Shown here piece by piece: positions 15,887 to 23,938 of a stretch of DNA of 43,320 nt. Position 1 is the first letter of the stretch. Each line of letters opens with the position of its first letter. The notes beneath the pieces are model-generated. The model was given only the letters and a program-made list of their open reading frames with translations, ran no database searches and was not told the origin of the DNA. Made by a program: the position numbers and the translations under genes. Origin of the DNA: an uncultured Phascolarctobacterium sp. (GTDB taxonomy: Bacteria; Bacillota; Negativicutes; Acidaminococcales; Acidaminococcaceae); the NCBI GenBank assembly GCA_937901335.1, contig CALCHC010000149.1, positions 1 through 43,320 on the forward strand. Reading direction: 5' to 3'.

Positions 15887-16024
15887 CTCTTATCAAGAGT
15901 GACTGAGGGAACAGGCCCTATGACGTCCGGCAACCAGGCTTTGGCTATGGTGCTACATCCTGCAAGATTATCTTGAAAGATGAGAGGAAAGCACGTACGC
16001 TCTTTCCTCGGAAGGAGTTTTTTT
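15887..16024 (+). promoter_or_regulatory. SAM-I (S-box) riboswitch with terminator/antiterminator
   Basis: The aptamer is the S-box class: P1 5' strand CTCTTATC (15887-15894), then AAGAGTGACTGAGGGA and GGCCCTATGACGTCCGGCAA in the conserved order, and P1 3' strand GATGAGAG (15979-15986). The switch is readable: antiterminator GAGGAAAG (15983-15990) pairs with CTTTCCTC (16002-16009) and shares bases with P1, while a competing terminator CTCTTTC/GAAGGAG with loop CTCG (16000-16017) is followed by T7 (16018-16024). SAM binding would stabilise P1, free the terminator and turn metQ off; low SAM would favour expression. Confidence 0.96.
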
Positions 16025-16071
16025 GTTGCAGAATACTCTTAGAGCTGTGTTAAAGAAAAGGAGTGCATATT

Positions 16072-16878
16072 ATGAAAAAATTATTAATCGCTGCATTGGC
16101 ATTGTTGAGCATCGCTATGGTAGCAGTTGGTTGCGGTGGCGACAAAAAAGCAGATAAAGTTGCTGCTTTGAAAGTTGGTGCTACCCCGGTACCCCATGCT
16201 GAAATTTTGAACTTCATTAAACCCAACCTTGAAAAACAAGGCGTTAAAATGGAAGTTATCGAATTCAGTGACTATGTAAAACCTAATCTGTCCTTGAACG
16301 ACAAAGAAATCGACGCTAACTTCTTCCAACATGATCCGTATCTGGCAATCTTCGTAAATGACCGCAAATTGCCGTTGGCTTCCGCTGGTAAAGTTCACAT
16401 CGAACCTATGGGCGTTTACTCCAAAAACATTAAAGATATCAAAGCTATTCCTGATGGCGCAAAAATTGCTATTCCCAATGACCCCTCCAATGGTGGCCGT
16501 GCATTGGCAATCCTCGAAAGCGCTAAACTCTTTACCCTCAAAAAAGGTGTAGGCGTTAACGCAACCGTTGCTGATATCGTTGATAATCCGAAAAAATTGC
16601 AAGTTATCGAAATCGAAGCTGCTCTGCTTCCGCGTTCCATGGACGATACCGACCTTTCCGTAATCAATTCTAACTTCGCTATGGAAGCTAAATTGAACCC
16701 GACTAAAGACGCTATCTTCCAAGAACCTAAAGAATCCCCGTATGCTAACATCGTTGCTATCCGTCAAGGCGACGAAAAACGTCCGGAAATTCAAAAGCTC
16801 ATGAAAGCTTTGCAGTCTCCCGAAGTTAAAAAATTCATCGAAGACAAATATCAAGGTGCTGTAGTTCCGGCTTTCTAA
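16072..16878 (+). CDS. metQ: MetQ/NlpA-family methionine-binding lipoprotein
   Basis: A 268-residue substrate-binding lipoprotein for an ABC methionine importer. A signal peptide ends in the lipobox-like VAVGC with Cys21 as lipidation site, followed by a Lys-rich linker (GGDKKADK). Family motifs: LKVGATPVPHAEIL, EFSDYVKPNLSL, DANFFQHDPYLA and IPNDPSNGGRAL. Start at ATG 16072, with AAGGAG 8 bases upstream; a GTG at 16063 would lie in the ribosome site. The SAM riboswitch supports methionine or a methionine precursor as ligand. No metN (ATPase) or metI (permease) is in the window, so it is a stand-alone or distant partner. A bidirectional terminator follows. Confidence 0.94.
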   Translation: MKKLLIAALALLSIAMVAVGCGGDKKADKVAALKVGATPVPHAEILNFIKPNLEKQGVKMEVIEFSDYVKPNLSLNDKEIDANFFQHDPYLAIFVNDRKLPLASAGKVHIEPMGVYSKNIKDIKAIPDGAKIAIPNDPSNGGRALAILESAKLFTLKKGVGVNATVADIVDNPKKLQVIEIEAALLPRSMDDTDLSVINSNFAMEAKLNPTKDAIFQEPKESPYANIVAIRQGDEKRPEIQKLMKALQSPEVKKFIEDKYQGAVVPAF

Positions 16879-16905
16879 TTCAATTGGACATTCTGAGAGT
16901 GATAT

Positions 16906-16943
16906 AAAAAAGACCGATTGGCTTTTGCCAATCGGTCTTTTTG
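16906..16943. terminator. Bidirectional intrinsic terminator
   Basis: Stem AGACCGATTGGC/GCCAATCGGTCT with loop TTTT (centre near 16924), A6 before and T5 after. It serves metQ (+) and the CoA-transferase gene (-). Confidence 0.95.
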
Positions 16944-16976
16944 TGTGCTTAACAGAAGCATCTTTTTAAATTTTGG

Positions 16977-18098
16977 TTAATCTTCGCCTAAAATTTCTTT
17001 ATTATCTTCTCCAAGACGAGGTGCGCGTTTGGAAAGCTGAGCCGGAGTTTTACTAAGTTTCATAGCAAAACCAATTTGTTTGTATTCGCCAAGTTCTTCG
17101 TCGTTTACGGTAAGTACCATTTCATTGGCTTTGGTTTGTTCTGCATCGCAAGCTTCTGCAAAATTGAGGATGGGCGTTACGCAAGTGTCTTTGCCTTTTA
17201 AATAAGTTTCCCATTCTGCCATGGTACGCTTCTCAAATTCAAGAGTAAGCTGTTCTTTAAGGTAGGGATGATTTTCTTCGCAGTCTATCAAATCAATAAG
17301 GTCAGTTCGTTCAAGGGCATTGCATAAATTTGTCCAGAACTTCTTTTCTAAACAGCCAACGGAAACATAACGGCTGTCTTTGGTTTTGTAGATATTATAG
17401 TTTGCGTACATACCTGTCAGCCAGTTATTACCACGTTCTGCAACAAAGCCACTACCAAAATAGAGACTAGCAGCACCGGGCATTAAGGTCATTGCCACGT
17501 TGTAAAGGTTAATATCTATTTCTTGACCTTGTCCTGTCATTTGAGCGTGACGCAGTGCAATCAAAATGCTCATTCCTGCAGCCATGGAAGCGTTCATATC
17601 TGCCATGAGTACTCCGGGAATAGCAGGCTTACCTCCTGCTTCACCACTCATGTTCGTAATACCAGCAAGGCTTACATAACCGATATCGTGGTCAGCTTGT
17701 TTAGCAAGGGGACCGTTTTTGCCGTAACCAGTTAAAGCGCAGTAAATAATCTTAGGATTCATCTTGCTTACAGTTTCGTAATCAATACCAAGTTTTTTGA
17801 GTACACCGGGGCGATAGCTTTCTACTACAACATCAGCGGTCTTTGCTAGTTTAAGAAAAGCTTCTCTGCCAGCATCAGTCTTCAAATCGATAACAACACT
17901 TTTTTTATTACGGTTCAGCTGTAAATGCCAGTAACCAAAATCTTTCAAAAAAGGCGGAAAAGAACGAGCATAGTCGCCACGACCGGGTTCTTCTATTTTA
18001 ATAACCTCTGCACCAAAATCTGCTAAGAGCATTGTGCAGTAAGGACCGGGTAAAAGTCGGGACAAATCTAAAATTCTGATACCTTCCAATGCTTGCAT
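16977..18098 (-). CDS. CaiB/BaiF-family CoA-transferase
   Basis: A 373-residue class III CoA-transferase (family of formyl-CoA:oxalate CoA-transferase, CaiB and alpha-methylacyl-CoA racemase). The N-terminal part has LDLSRLLPGPYCTMLLADFG, VIKIEEPGRGDYAR and NRNKKSVVIDLK. The catalytic Asp is expected in GVLMADMNASMAAGMSI (near residue 169). The C-terminal domain ends with LSKTPAQLSKRAPRLGEDN, typical of the family. It lies 29 bases after the 85-residue gene on the same strand. Substrate cannot be told; no CoA ligase or dehydrogenase neighbours are here to define a pathway. Confidence 0.92.
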   Translation of the reverse strand: MQALEGIRILDLSRLLPGPYCTMLLADFGAEVIKIEEPGRGDYARSFPPFLKDFGYWHLQLNRNKKSVVIDLKTDAGREAFLKLAKTADVVVESYRPGVLKKLGIDYETVSKMNPKIIYCALTGYGKNGPLAKQADHDIGYVSLAGITNMSGEAGGKPAIPGVLMADMNASMAAGMSILIALRHAQMTGQGQEIDINLYNVAMTLMPGAASLYFGSGFVAERGNNWLTGMYANYNIYKTKDSRYVSVGCLEKKFWTNLCNALERTDLIDLIDCEENHPYLKEQLTLEFEKRTMAEWETYLKGKDTCVTPILNFAEACDAEQTKANEMVLTVNDEELGEYKQIGFAMKLSKTPAQLSKRAPRLGEDNKEILGED

Positions 18099-18127
18099 AC
18101 TAACACTTCCTTTTATATCTAATCCTC

Positions 18128-18385
18128 TTACTTATCTTCTGCCATTAAAATAGGAAGACCGTCCTTCAACGCGTCGATGACTACTGCAGGATTAAGGTCC
18201 AAGCGTTTAGCAATGTGGACTGCGATACTTGCGGCTGCGTGCATTAATTCGCTGTCGTTAATGTCGTTGAAAGAGAACATCGCTCTGTGGTCGTGGTCGA
18301 TGAAGTAAGCGAAGGAACCACGTACTCCGTTGTTCTTGCACAATTCTTTAAACTCGTTTTGTAATTTGTCAGCGTCTTGTATCAT
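18128..18385 (-). CDS. Conserved-looking small protein of unknown function
   Basis: An 85-residue soluble acidic protein; I do not recognise a family. It has no signal peptide or membrane helix. Its sequence suggests an alpha/beta fold, with a helical start (DADKLQNEFKELCKNNG), a strand-like GSFAYFIDHDHRAMFSFND, and helices HAAASIAVHIAKRLDLN and AVVIDALKDGL. ATG follows AGAAGG by 9 bases. It lies 51 bases after the transglycosylase stop and 29 before the CoA-transferase on the same strand. The good ribosome site and operon position make it a real gene; function is unknown. Confidence 0.75.
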   Translation of the reverse strand: MIQDADKLQNEFKELCKNNGVRGSFAYFIDHDHRAMFSFNDINDSELMHAAASIAVHIAKRLDLNPAVVIDALKDGLPILMAEDK

Positions 18386-18436
18386 AATTAAATACCTTCT
18401 TTCTAATTTTATTGCTTGTTATATTTAAGAAATGTT

Positions 18437-19285
18437 TTACATTCTACTGCCGTTGGTTAAATATACATATTCTGCTTTCGCTTCGTCAGCAGCGTCTTGG
18501 GTGATGAAGCCGTGTTTGGCCATGGCGTTGAGCACTAACATTTGGCGTTGCTTACATTCAATGGGATGTTCCAAAGGATTAAGTGCAGAAGGTGCGTAGG
18601 GGAGAGCTGCAAGCACTGCAGCTTCTTCTAAAGTTAATCTGCTAACGTGTTTGCCAAAGTACGCTTTACTTGCTTGGTGAATACCTGTTGCGCCTGCCCC
18701 GAAGTAGGTAGTGTTCAAATACATTTCCAGAATTTCATCTTTACTGTATTTATCTTCCAACACTACGGAAAGGATTGCTTCCTCAATTTTGCGTTCCATG
18801 GTTTGTTCGTGGGTGAGGAAGGTGTTTTTGACGAATTGTTGGGTCAGAGTGCTACCACCTTGCGCAACTTCACCTTCGCTAACATTGGCAAGGATAGCAC
18901 GCAAAATACTAGTGGGGGAAATGCCATCGTGTTCATAAAATTTATGGTCTTCAATGGCGATGAGGGCGTTTTGCATATTTTTAGGAATATCCGCTAATTT
19001 TACCCAATTGGCATCTTCACGCAGAGGGTTGATTACTTCTTCCATATTGAGAGCGAGGAAGAATTTTTGTACAGGAGCAGGCCATTCTTCTTGAGGAGGG
19101 AGGATGGCAAGAACGATGCTTTTCATCAGCGCTTTGCTTTCTTCGTCCTCTTTAGGCAGCTTATCTTGTTGTTCAATACGAACAGGCTCTTTTGGTGGAG
19201 CTGTTTTGTTTTCTTGAGTATCTTTATCAGTGAAGGCTTGCATACCAAAAAAGAGGAATGCTATTAAAAAAATTGTCTTCATCAT
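18437..19285 (-). CDS. Monofunctional peptidoglycan glycosyltransferase (MtgA/GT51 type)
   Basis: A 282-residue membrane-anchored GT51 enzyme that polymerises lipid II into glycan chains. A single N-terminal helix (IFLIAFLFFGMQAF) is followed by a charged linker and the GT51 domain with all motifs: ALIAIEDHKFYEHDG (catalytic Glu), GGSTLTQQFVKN, RKIEEAILS and KDEILEMYLNTTYFG, then GIHQASKAYFGK. There is no transpeptidase domain, so it is not a full class A penicillin-binding protein. I choose ATG 19285 because GAGG lies 9 bases upstream; a TTG at 19330 would add 15 residues without a ribosome site. A Lys/Glu-rich segment between the helix and domain is longer than in E. coli MtgA. Confidence 0.9.
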   Translation of the reverse strand: MMKTIFLIAFLFFGMQAFTDKDTQENKTAPPKEPVRIEQQDKLPKEDEESKALMKSIVLAILPPQEEWPAPVQKFFLALNMEEVINPLREDANWVKLADIPKNMQNALIAIEDHKFYEHDGISPTSILRAILANVSEGEVAQGGSTLTQQFVKNTFLTHEQTMERKIEEAILSVVLEDKYSKDEILEMYLNTTYFGAGATGIHQASKAYFGKHVSRLTLEEAAVLAALPYAPSALNPLEHPIECKQRQMLVLNAMAKHGFITQDAADEAKAEYVYLTNGSRM

Positions 19286-19444
19286 AGCTGAGTACCTCGC
19301 ATAAATTTTACTATGTTTTAATTTTAACAAGAAAGTGTCAACTTGGCAAAAAATACTATGAAAAAGAACGATGAAGTAGTAAAATATAGATAATAAAATG
19401 GATTATTGTTTTCCAAAATTTTTATGATTATTTTGTGCAAGGTC

Positions 19445-19474
19445 TTGAAATTTTATACGCGAGGGTTGTATAAT
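19445..19474 (+). promoter_or_regulatory. Promoter for the arg cluster
   Basis: TTGAAA (19445-19450), 18-base spacer and TATAAT (19469-19474), about 33 bases before the argC ATG. AGGAGG sits just before the start codon. Confidence 0.7.
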
Positions 19475-19479
19475 TACAA
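19466..19479. promoter_or_regulatory. Candidate ArgR operator overlapping the argC -10 box
   Basis: TTGTATAATTACAA is an inverted repeat (TTGTA, 4-base spacer, TACAA) on top of the -10 hexamer. An almost identical 14-mer, TTGTATACATACAA, lies before argG (24886-24899; 12 of 14 bases equal), as expected for a shared repressor site. No ArgR gene is in the window; the assignment is by position and symmetry only. Confidence 0.5.
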
Positions 19480-19506
19480 ATCATAAGATTTTTAAGGAGG
19501 TTAGAT

Positions 19507-20541
19507 ATGAAAGCGAGTGTTATTGGTGCTACCGGTTTTGCCGGAGCGGAACTGTTGCGATTGCTGGAAGGTCATCCTGAAGTTGAGATAGCTTGCATTA
19601 CTTCTGAAAGCAGTACTGGCGAAGCTATTACTAATATGTATCCTCATTTGGCAGGAAGAATTGAAAAAAATCTTACCTCCATGCAAGACATTGATGATAT
19701 TGCAGCTAAGAGCGATGTGATTTTTATTGCTCTGCCTCATGGTCACGCCATGAAGATTGGTAAGCATTTACAAAATAGTGATGTAAAGATTATCGATTTA
19801 GGCGGCGACTATAGATTTAAGGATCATAAAGTTTTTGAAGAATGGTACGGTGTGGAACATCTTGACCCGGAAGCAAAAGCTGTGTACGGTTTGACTGAAC
19901 TGTATCGTGACCAAGTAAAAGGTGCAAAACTTTTGGCTAACCCTGGCTGCTATACAACTTGCAGTATTTTGGCACTGGTTCCTTTGCTGAAAGCTGGTCT
20001 TATTGAAACTAAAGGCATCATTGTTGATGCTAAAAGTGGTACTACCGGTGCAGGTAGAAGTTTGAAACTTGGTAGCTTGTATTGCAGTGTTAACGAAAAC
20101 TTCAAAGCTTATGGTGTAGCTAACCATCGTCATACTCCGGAAATTGAACAAGCTTATAGTGAGTTTGCCGGTGAAGATGTAGTAATTCAATTTACTCCGC
20201 ATCTGTTGCCAGTAGATAGAGGGATTTTGGCAACCTGTTATGCTAACTTAAAAAAAGGCGTAACTGATGCTCAAGTGGCAGAAGCTTTTGAAGCTATGTA
20301 TGCTGATGAATATTTTATCCGCTTGCGTGGCAAAGGTGCTTGCCCTGAAATTAAAAACGTGCGTGCTTCCAACTATGTTGATTTAGGTTGGCAAATTGAT
20401 AAACGCACTGGTCGTATTATCGTAATGAGTGCGATTGATAATCTCGTTAAAGGCGCTGCTGGTCAAGCAGTTCAAAATATGAATGTAATGTTTGGATTTG
20501 AGGAAAACTTAGGTTTAACTCAAATGCCTATTTATCCTTAA
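19507..20541 (+). CDS. argC: N-acetyl-gamma-glutamyl-phosphate reductase
   Basis: A 344-residue enzyme catalysing the third step of arginine synthesis: NADPH-dependent reduction of N-acetylglutamyl phosphate to the semialdehyde. The Rossmann motif ASVIGATGFAGAELLRLL is at the N-terminus. The catalytic Cys lies in LLANPGCYTTCSILAL, and HRHTPEIEQ carries the family His. GTTGAGR and FTPHLLPVDRGIL are also typical. It is the first gene of argCJBDFGH, following its own promoter, and argJ starts 18 bases after the stop. Length is normal. Confidence 0.97.
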   Translation: MKASVIGATGFAGAELLRLLEGHPEVEIACITSESSTGEAITNMYPHLAGRIEKNLTSMQDIDDIAAKSDVIFIALPHGHAMKIGKHLQNSDVKIIDLGGDYRFKDHKVFEEWYGVEHLDPEAKAVYGLTELYRDQVKGAKLLANPGCYTTCSILALVPLLKAGLIETKGIIVDAKSGTTGAGRSLKLGSLYCSVNENFKAYGVANHRHTPEIEQAYSEFAGEDVVIQFTPHLLPVDRGILATCYANLKKGVTDAQVAEAFEAMYADEYFIRLRGKGACPEIKNVRASNYVDLGWQIDKRTGRIIVMSAIDNLVKGAAGQAVQNMNVMFGFEENLGLTQMPIYP

Positions 20542-20559
20542 GAAAAGAGATGAATTAAT

Positions 20560-21765
20560 ATGAAGAAAATCGACGGTTGGGTTACAGCACCCCAAGGCTT
20601 TCTCGCTGCTGGCGTGAAAGCAGGCATCAAAGCAAGCGGTAACCATGACGTAGCTGTAATTTACAGCACCGTTCCCGCAGCTTGCGGTGCAGTGTTTACT
20701 CAAAATAAAATGTGTGCTGCTCCCGTACTTGTAAGCCGTGAAGTAAATAAACAACCGTATGCTCAAGCTATTTTGGTAAATAGCGGTTGTGCAAATGCTT
20801 GCACTGGTGCTCAAGGTTTGGAAGATGCAAAGAAAATGCAAGCCCACGGTGCAGAAATGCTCGGTATTAAACCGGAACACGCCTTTGTTTGTTCCACTGG
20901 TGTAATCGGTCACTTCCTGCCTATGGATAAATTGATGATTGGTATTGCTGATGCAGTTGATGCAATGGATGAAGCTGAAGGCGAAAGCTGCGCAATGGCA
21001 ATTCAAACTACAGATACCTTCATTAAAAAAGCAGCTTATGAAACTGAAATTGACGGTAAGGTTGTGAAGATTGCAGGCATTGCTAAAGGTGCAGGCATGA
21101 TTCATCCCAATATGGCAACAATGCTTACCTTCATTACTACTGACTGTGCTATCGCTCCCGACGTTTTGAAGCGAGCTGTTAAAGCTGCGGCTGATAAATC
21201 TTTCAATATGGTAGTTGTTGATGGCGATACCAGTACCAATGACTCCATGATTGTTCTTGCCAATGGTTTAGCAGAAAATGAAATCATTTTCTCCGAAGAA
21301 CACCCTGACTATCCTGCATTCTTTGAAATGTTGGTAGCTTGTGCTACTGATTTGGCAAAATTGATTGCTCACGATGGCGAAGGCGCAACTAAATTCTTGG
21401 AAGTAAATGTAGTAGGTGCTGCTACTTGGGAAGATGCTAAGACTGCTGCCATGGCAATTGCTAAATCTCCTTTGGTAAAAACTGCTTTCTTCGGTGAAGA
21501 CCCCAACTGGGGACGCATCGTTTGTGCAGCTGGCTACAGCGGTGCAGAGATGGTTGCAGAAAAAGTCAATCTGGAAATTGGCGGTGTGCGTTTAGTAGAA
21601 AACGGTATGAACTGCAATGTTCCCGGTGAAAAGCTTGCTCCCATTATGGCAGAGCACGATATTTCCATGACCATCGACTTGGCTGCAGGTGAAGAAAAGG
21701 CAACCGTTTGGACCTGCGACTTTAGTTATGAATACGTAAAAATTAATGGTGAATACCACACCTAA
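20560..21765 (+). CDS. argJ: Bifunctional glutamate N-acetyltransferase/ornithine acetyltransferase
   Basis: A 401-residue self-cleaving enzyme that moves the acetyl group from N-acetylornithine to glutamate, making the pathway cyclic. The autocleavage and nucleophile site is KGAGMIHPNMATML, with Thr187 becoming the N-terminus of the beta chain. VNSGCANACTG and CSTGVIG form the oxyanion-hole region, and FFGEDPNWGRI is the C-terminal signature. There is no argE in the window, and argA is not needed in large amounts when ArgJ is bifunctional. Whether this ArgJ also uses acetyl-CoA (bifunctional) cannot be decided by eye, but the absence of argA/argE favours it. Confidence 0.97.
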   Translation: MKKIDGWVTAPQGFLAAGVKAGIKASGNHDVAVIYSTVPAACGAVFTQNKMCAAPVLVSREVNKQPYAQAILVNSGCANACTGAQGLEDAKKMQAHGAEMLGIKPEHAFVCSTGVIGHFLPMDKLMIGIADAVDAMDEAEGESCAMAIQTTDTFIKKAAYETEIDGKVVKIAGIAKGAGMIHPNMATMLTFITTDCAIAPDVLKRAVKAAADKSFNMVVVDGDTSTNDSMIVLANGLAENEIIFSEEHPDYPAFFEMLVACATDLAKLIAHDGEGATKFLEVNVVGAATWEDAKTAAMAIAKSPLVKTAFFGEDPNWGRIVCAAGYSGAEMVAEKVNLEIGGVRLVENGMNCNVPGEKLAPIMAEHDISMTIDLAAGEEKATVWTCDFSYEYVKINGEYHT

Positions 21766-21776
21766 TAATTATACAA
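21763..21776. promoter_or_regulatory. Possible third copy of the arg palindrome half-site
   Basis: TAATAATTATACAA in the 46-base argJ-argB gap is, read on the other strand, TTGTATAATTATTA, identical in the first 11 bases to the argC site. It has only one good half, so it may be chance in an AT-rich gap. Confidence 0.25.
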
Positions 21777-21811
21777 ATTTTATACATAAAAGATTTTAGG
21801 AGGAATTAGTT

Positions 21812-22705
21812 ATGATTATTAACGATACTCAAGTACAAACCTTAATTGAAGCTCTCCCGTATCTGCGTGATTTTAAAGATAAAACCATCGTTGTAAAATA
21901 CGGCGGCAATGCAATGCTCAATGACCAAATTAAAAATAAAGTTCTTCAAGACGTCGTGTTCTTGCAATGCGCAGGTATGCGCCCTGTTGTAGTTCATGGC
22001 GGCGGCCCGGAAATTACTGCAATGCTCTTGCAAGCTGGCAAAAAAAGCGAATTCGTTAGCGGTTTGCGCGTAACTGACGCAGAATCCGTTGGTATCGCAG
22101 AAATGGCACTGGTTGGTAAAATTAACACTGACCTGGTAGCTCGTCTGAACACTTTGGGCGGTCGTGCTGTTGGTTTGAACGGTAAAGACGCTAACTTGGT
22201 ACAAGCTAAAAAACATTTGGCTGACGTTTATGAAAACGGCGAAGTTAACTTGGTAGATATCGGTTATGTTGGCAATGTTGAACATGTTAACACCGAATTG
22301 ATTGAAGTATTATTGGCAAACGGCTTTATCCCTGTAATTGCTCCCACCGGCGTTGGCACCAGCGGTGAAACCTACAACATCAATGCTGACAGTGTAGCAG
22401 GCGAAATCGCAGGCGCATTGAAAGCTGAAAAACTTTTGGTATTGACTGACGTTCGTGGTATCTACTCTGATTATCGCGATGAAAACAGCTTTATTTCCAC
22501 TCTTACCTTCGAAAAAGCACAAGAACTCATCATCCGTGGCAAAATTGATGGCGGTATGATTCCGAAAGTTCGCGCTTGCATCACTGCTCTTTCCGGTGGT
22601 GCAAAGAAAACCCACATCATCGATGGTCGTGCTGAACACACTATCTTGATGGAAATTTTCAGTGATAAAGGTGTTGGTACCGAAGTAGTTAAAGAATTGA
22701 GATAA
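21812..22705 (+). CDS. argB: Acetylglutamate kinase
   Basis: A 297-residue amino-acid kinase that phosphorylates N-acetylglutamate, the second step of the pathway and the usual target of arginine feedback. Motifs: TIVVKYGGNAML (phosphate loop), RPVVVHGGGPEIT, VGLNGKDANLV and KLLVLTDVRGIYSD, then GGMIPKVRACITAL. The N-terminal extension (MIINDTQVQTLIEALPYLRDF) forms the helix found in hexameric, arginine-inhibited ArgB enzymes, so feedback inhibition by arginine is likely. Start ATG follows TTAGGAGGAA. argD begins 27 bases after the stop. Confidence 0.97.
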   Translation: MIINDTQVQTLIEALPYLRDFKDKTIVVKYGGNAMLNDQIKNKVLQDVVFLQCAGMRPVVVHGGGPEITAMLLQAGKKSEFVSGLRVTDAESVGIAEMALVGKINTDLVARLNTLGGRAVGLNGKDANLVQAKKHLADVYENGEVNLVDIGYVGNVEHVNTELIEVLLANGFIPVIAPTGVGTSGETYNINADSVAGEIAGALKAEKLLVLTDVRGIYSDYRDENSFISTLTFEKAQELIIRGKIDGGMIPKVRACITALSGGAKKTHIIDGRAEHTILMEIFSDKGVGTEVVKELR

Positions 22706-22732
22706 TTCTTTAACCTTTTGGAGGTTTAGGTA

Positions 22733-23923
22733 ATGGATTACAAAACAGTAATTGAAGAAACAGAGAAATATTACTTGCCTGTATTTGGCAGATATCCTCT
22801 GGTGATTGACCATGGCAAAGGTTGTAAATTATATACTGCTGATGGTGAAGAATATATTGATTTCTTAGCAGGCATTGCTGTTAATGCTTTAGGTCACAGT
22901 CATCCTGTACTGGTAAAAGCTATTGCTGACCAAGCTGCTAAAGTAATGCATTGCTCCAATTTGTACTATACTGAAATTCAAGCAAAAGCTATCCGCACTA
23001 TTGCAGAAGTAAGTGGTTTCGACAGAATCTTCCTTGCTAACAGTGGTGCAGAAGCAAACGAAGGTGCTTTGAAGTTGGCTCGTAAATACGGCAAGCTGAA
23101 AGCTCCTAATAAATTCCGTATTATTACTGCGGTACATTCCTTCCACGGACGTACCTTGCTGACCGTAACTGCAACTGGTCAAACTAAATATCAAGTTGGT
23201 TATGAACCGTTGCCCGGTGGTTTCGACTATGTGGAATACGGCAATGTTGCTGAACTGGAAGCAAAAATGGGTGATGATGTGTGCGCAGTTCTCTTGGAAC
23301 CTATCCAAGGTGAAGGTGGCGTACATGTTCCCACTGATGAATATTTACAAGAAGTACGTGCTTTGTGTGATAAGCACGATGCTCTCTTAATCTTTGACGA
23401 AATTCAGTCTGGTGTAGGACGTAGCGGTAAATGGTTCGCATACATGCATAGCGGTGTAAAACCTGACGTGCTTACTTTTGCTAAGGGCGTTGGCGGCGGT
23501 TTCCCCTTGGGTGGCTTTGCTGTTGAGGAACGTTTGGCAAGAGTGTTCCAACCTGGTGACCACGGTAGTACTTTTGGTGGCAATCCTTTAGCTTGTGCTG
23601 CTGCTCACGCTTGCTTAACCGCTATTCGTGCAGAAAATTTAGTAGATAAAGCTGCTGTTCAAGGTGTTTACTTTAAAGAACAACTGGATGCATTAGCTGC
23701 AAAATATCCTGATAAGGTAAAAGAAGTTCGCGGTCGTGGTTTGATTCTGGGGATGGAACTTGTTAAAGAAGGCAAACCCGTCGTGGAAAGCTGCTTGAAA
23801 GAGCACGTAATCGTTAACTGCACTGCAGGTAATGTAATTCGTTTGGTACCGCCTTTGATTGTTACTAAAGAAGAAATCGATAAGGTAGTACAAGCTCTTG
23901 ATAAAGCGTTGGCTGAATTTTAG
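22733..23923 (+). CDS. argD: Acetylornithine aminotransferase
   Basis: A 396-residue class III PLP aminotransferase converting N-acetylglutamate semialdehyde to N-acetylornithine. Landmarks: YIDFLAGIAVNALGHSHP, FLANSGAEANEGALKLAR, ITAVHSFHGRT and LLIFDEIQSGVGRSGKWFAY, with the PLP-binding Lys in FAKGVGGGFPLGG and the loop GDHGSTFGGNPLACAA. Position between argB and argF fixes the assignment against other class III aminotransferases such as SucD-type or GabT. Ribosome site TTGGAGGTTT precedes the ATG. Confidence 0.96.
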   Translation: MDYKTVIEETEKYYLPVFGRYPLVIDHGKGCKLYTADGEEYIDFLAGIAVNALGHSHPVLVKAIADQAAKVMHCSNLYYTEIQAKAIRTIAEVSGFDRIFLANSGAEANEGALKLARKYGKLKAPNKFRIITAVHSFHGRTLLTVTATGQTKYQVGYEPLPGGFDYVEYGNVAELEAKMGDDVCAVLLEPIQGEGGVHVPTDEYLQEVRALCDKHDALLIFDEIQSGVGRSGKWFAYMHSGVKPDVLTFAKGVGGGFPLGGFAVEERLARVFQPGDHGSTFGGNPLACAAAHACLTAIRAENLVDKAAVQGVYFKEQLDALAAKYPDKVKEVRGRGLILGMELVKEGKPVVESCLKEHVIVNCTAGNVIRLVPPLIVTKEEIDKVVQALDKALAEF

Positions 23924-23938
23924 GAGGGGAATTTTTAA

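Noticed and set aside
16063..16071. GTG start for metQ three codons upstream
   Set aside because: It lies within the ribosome site AAAGGAG; the ATG at 16072 gives the proper lipoprotein signal peptide.
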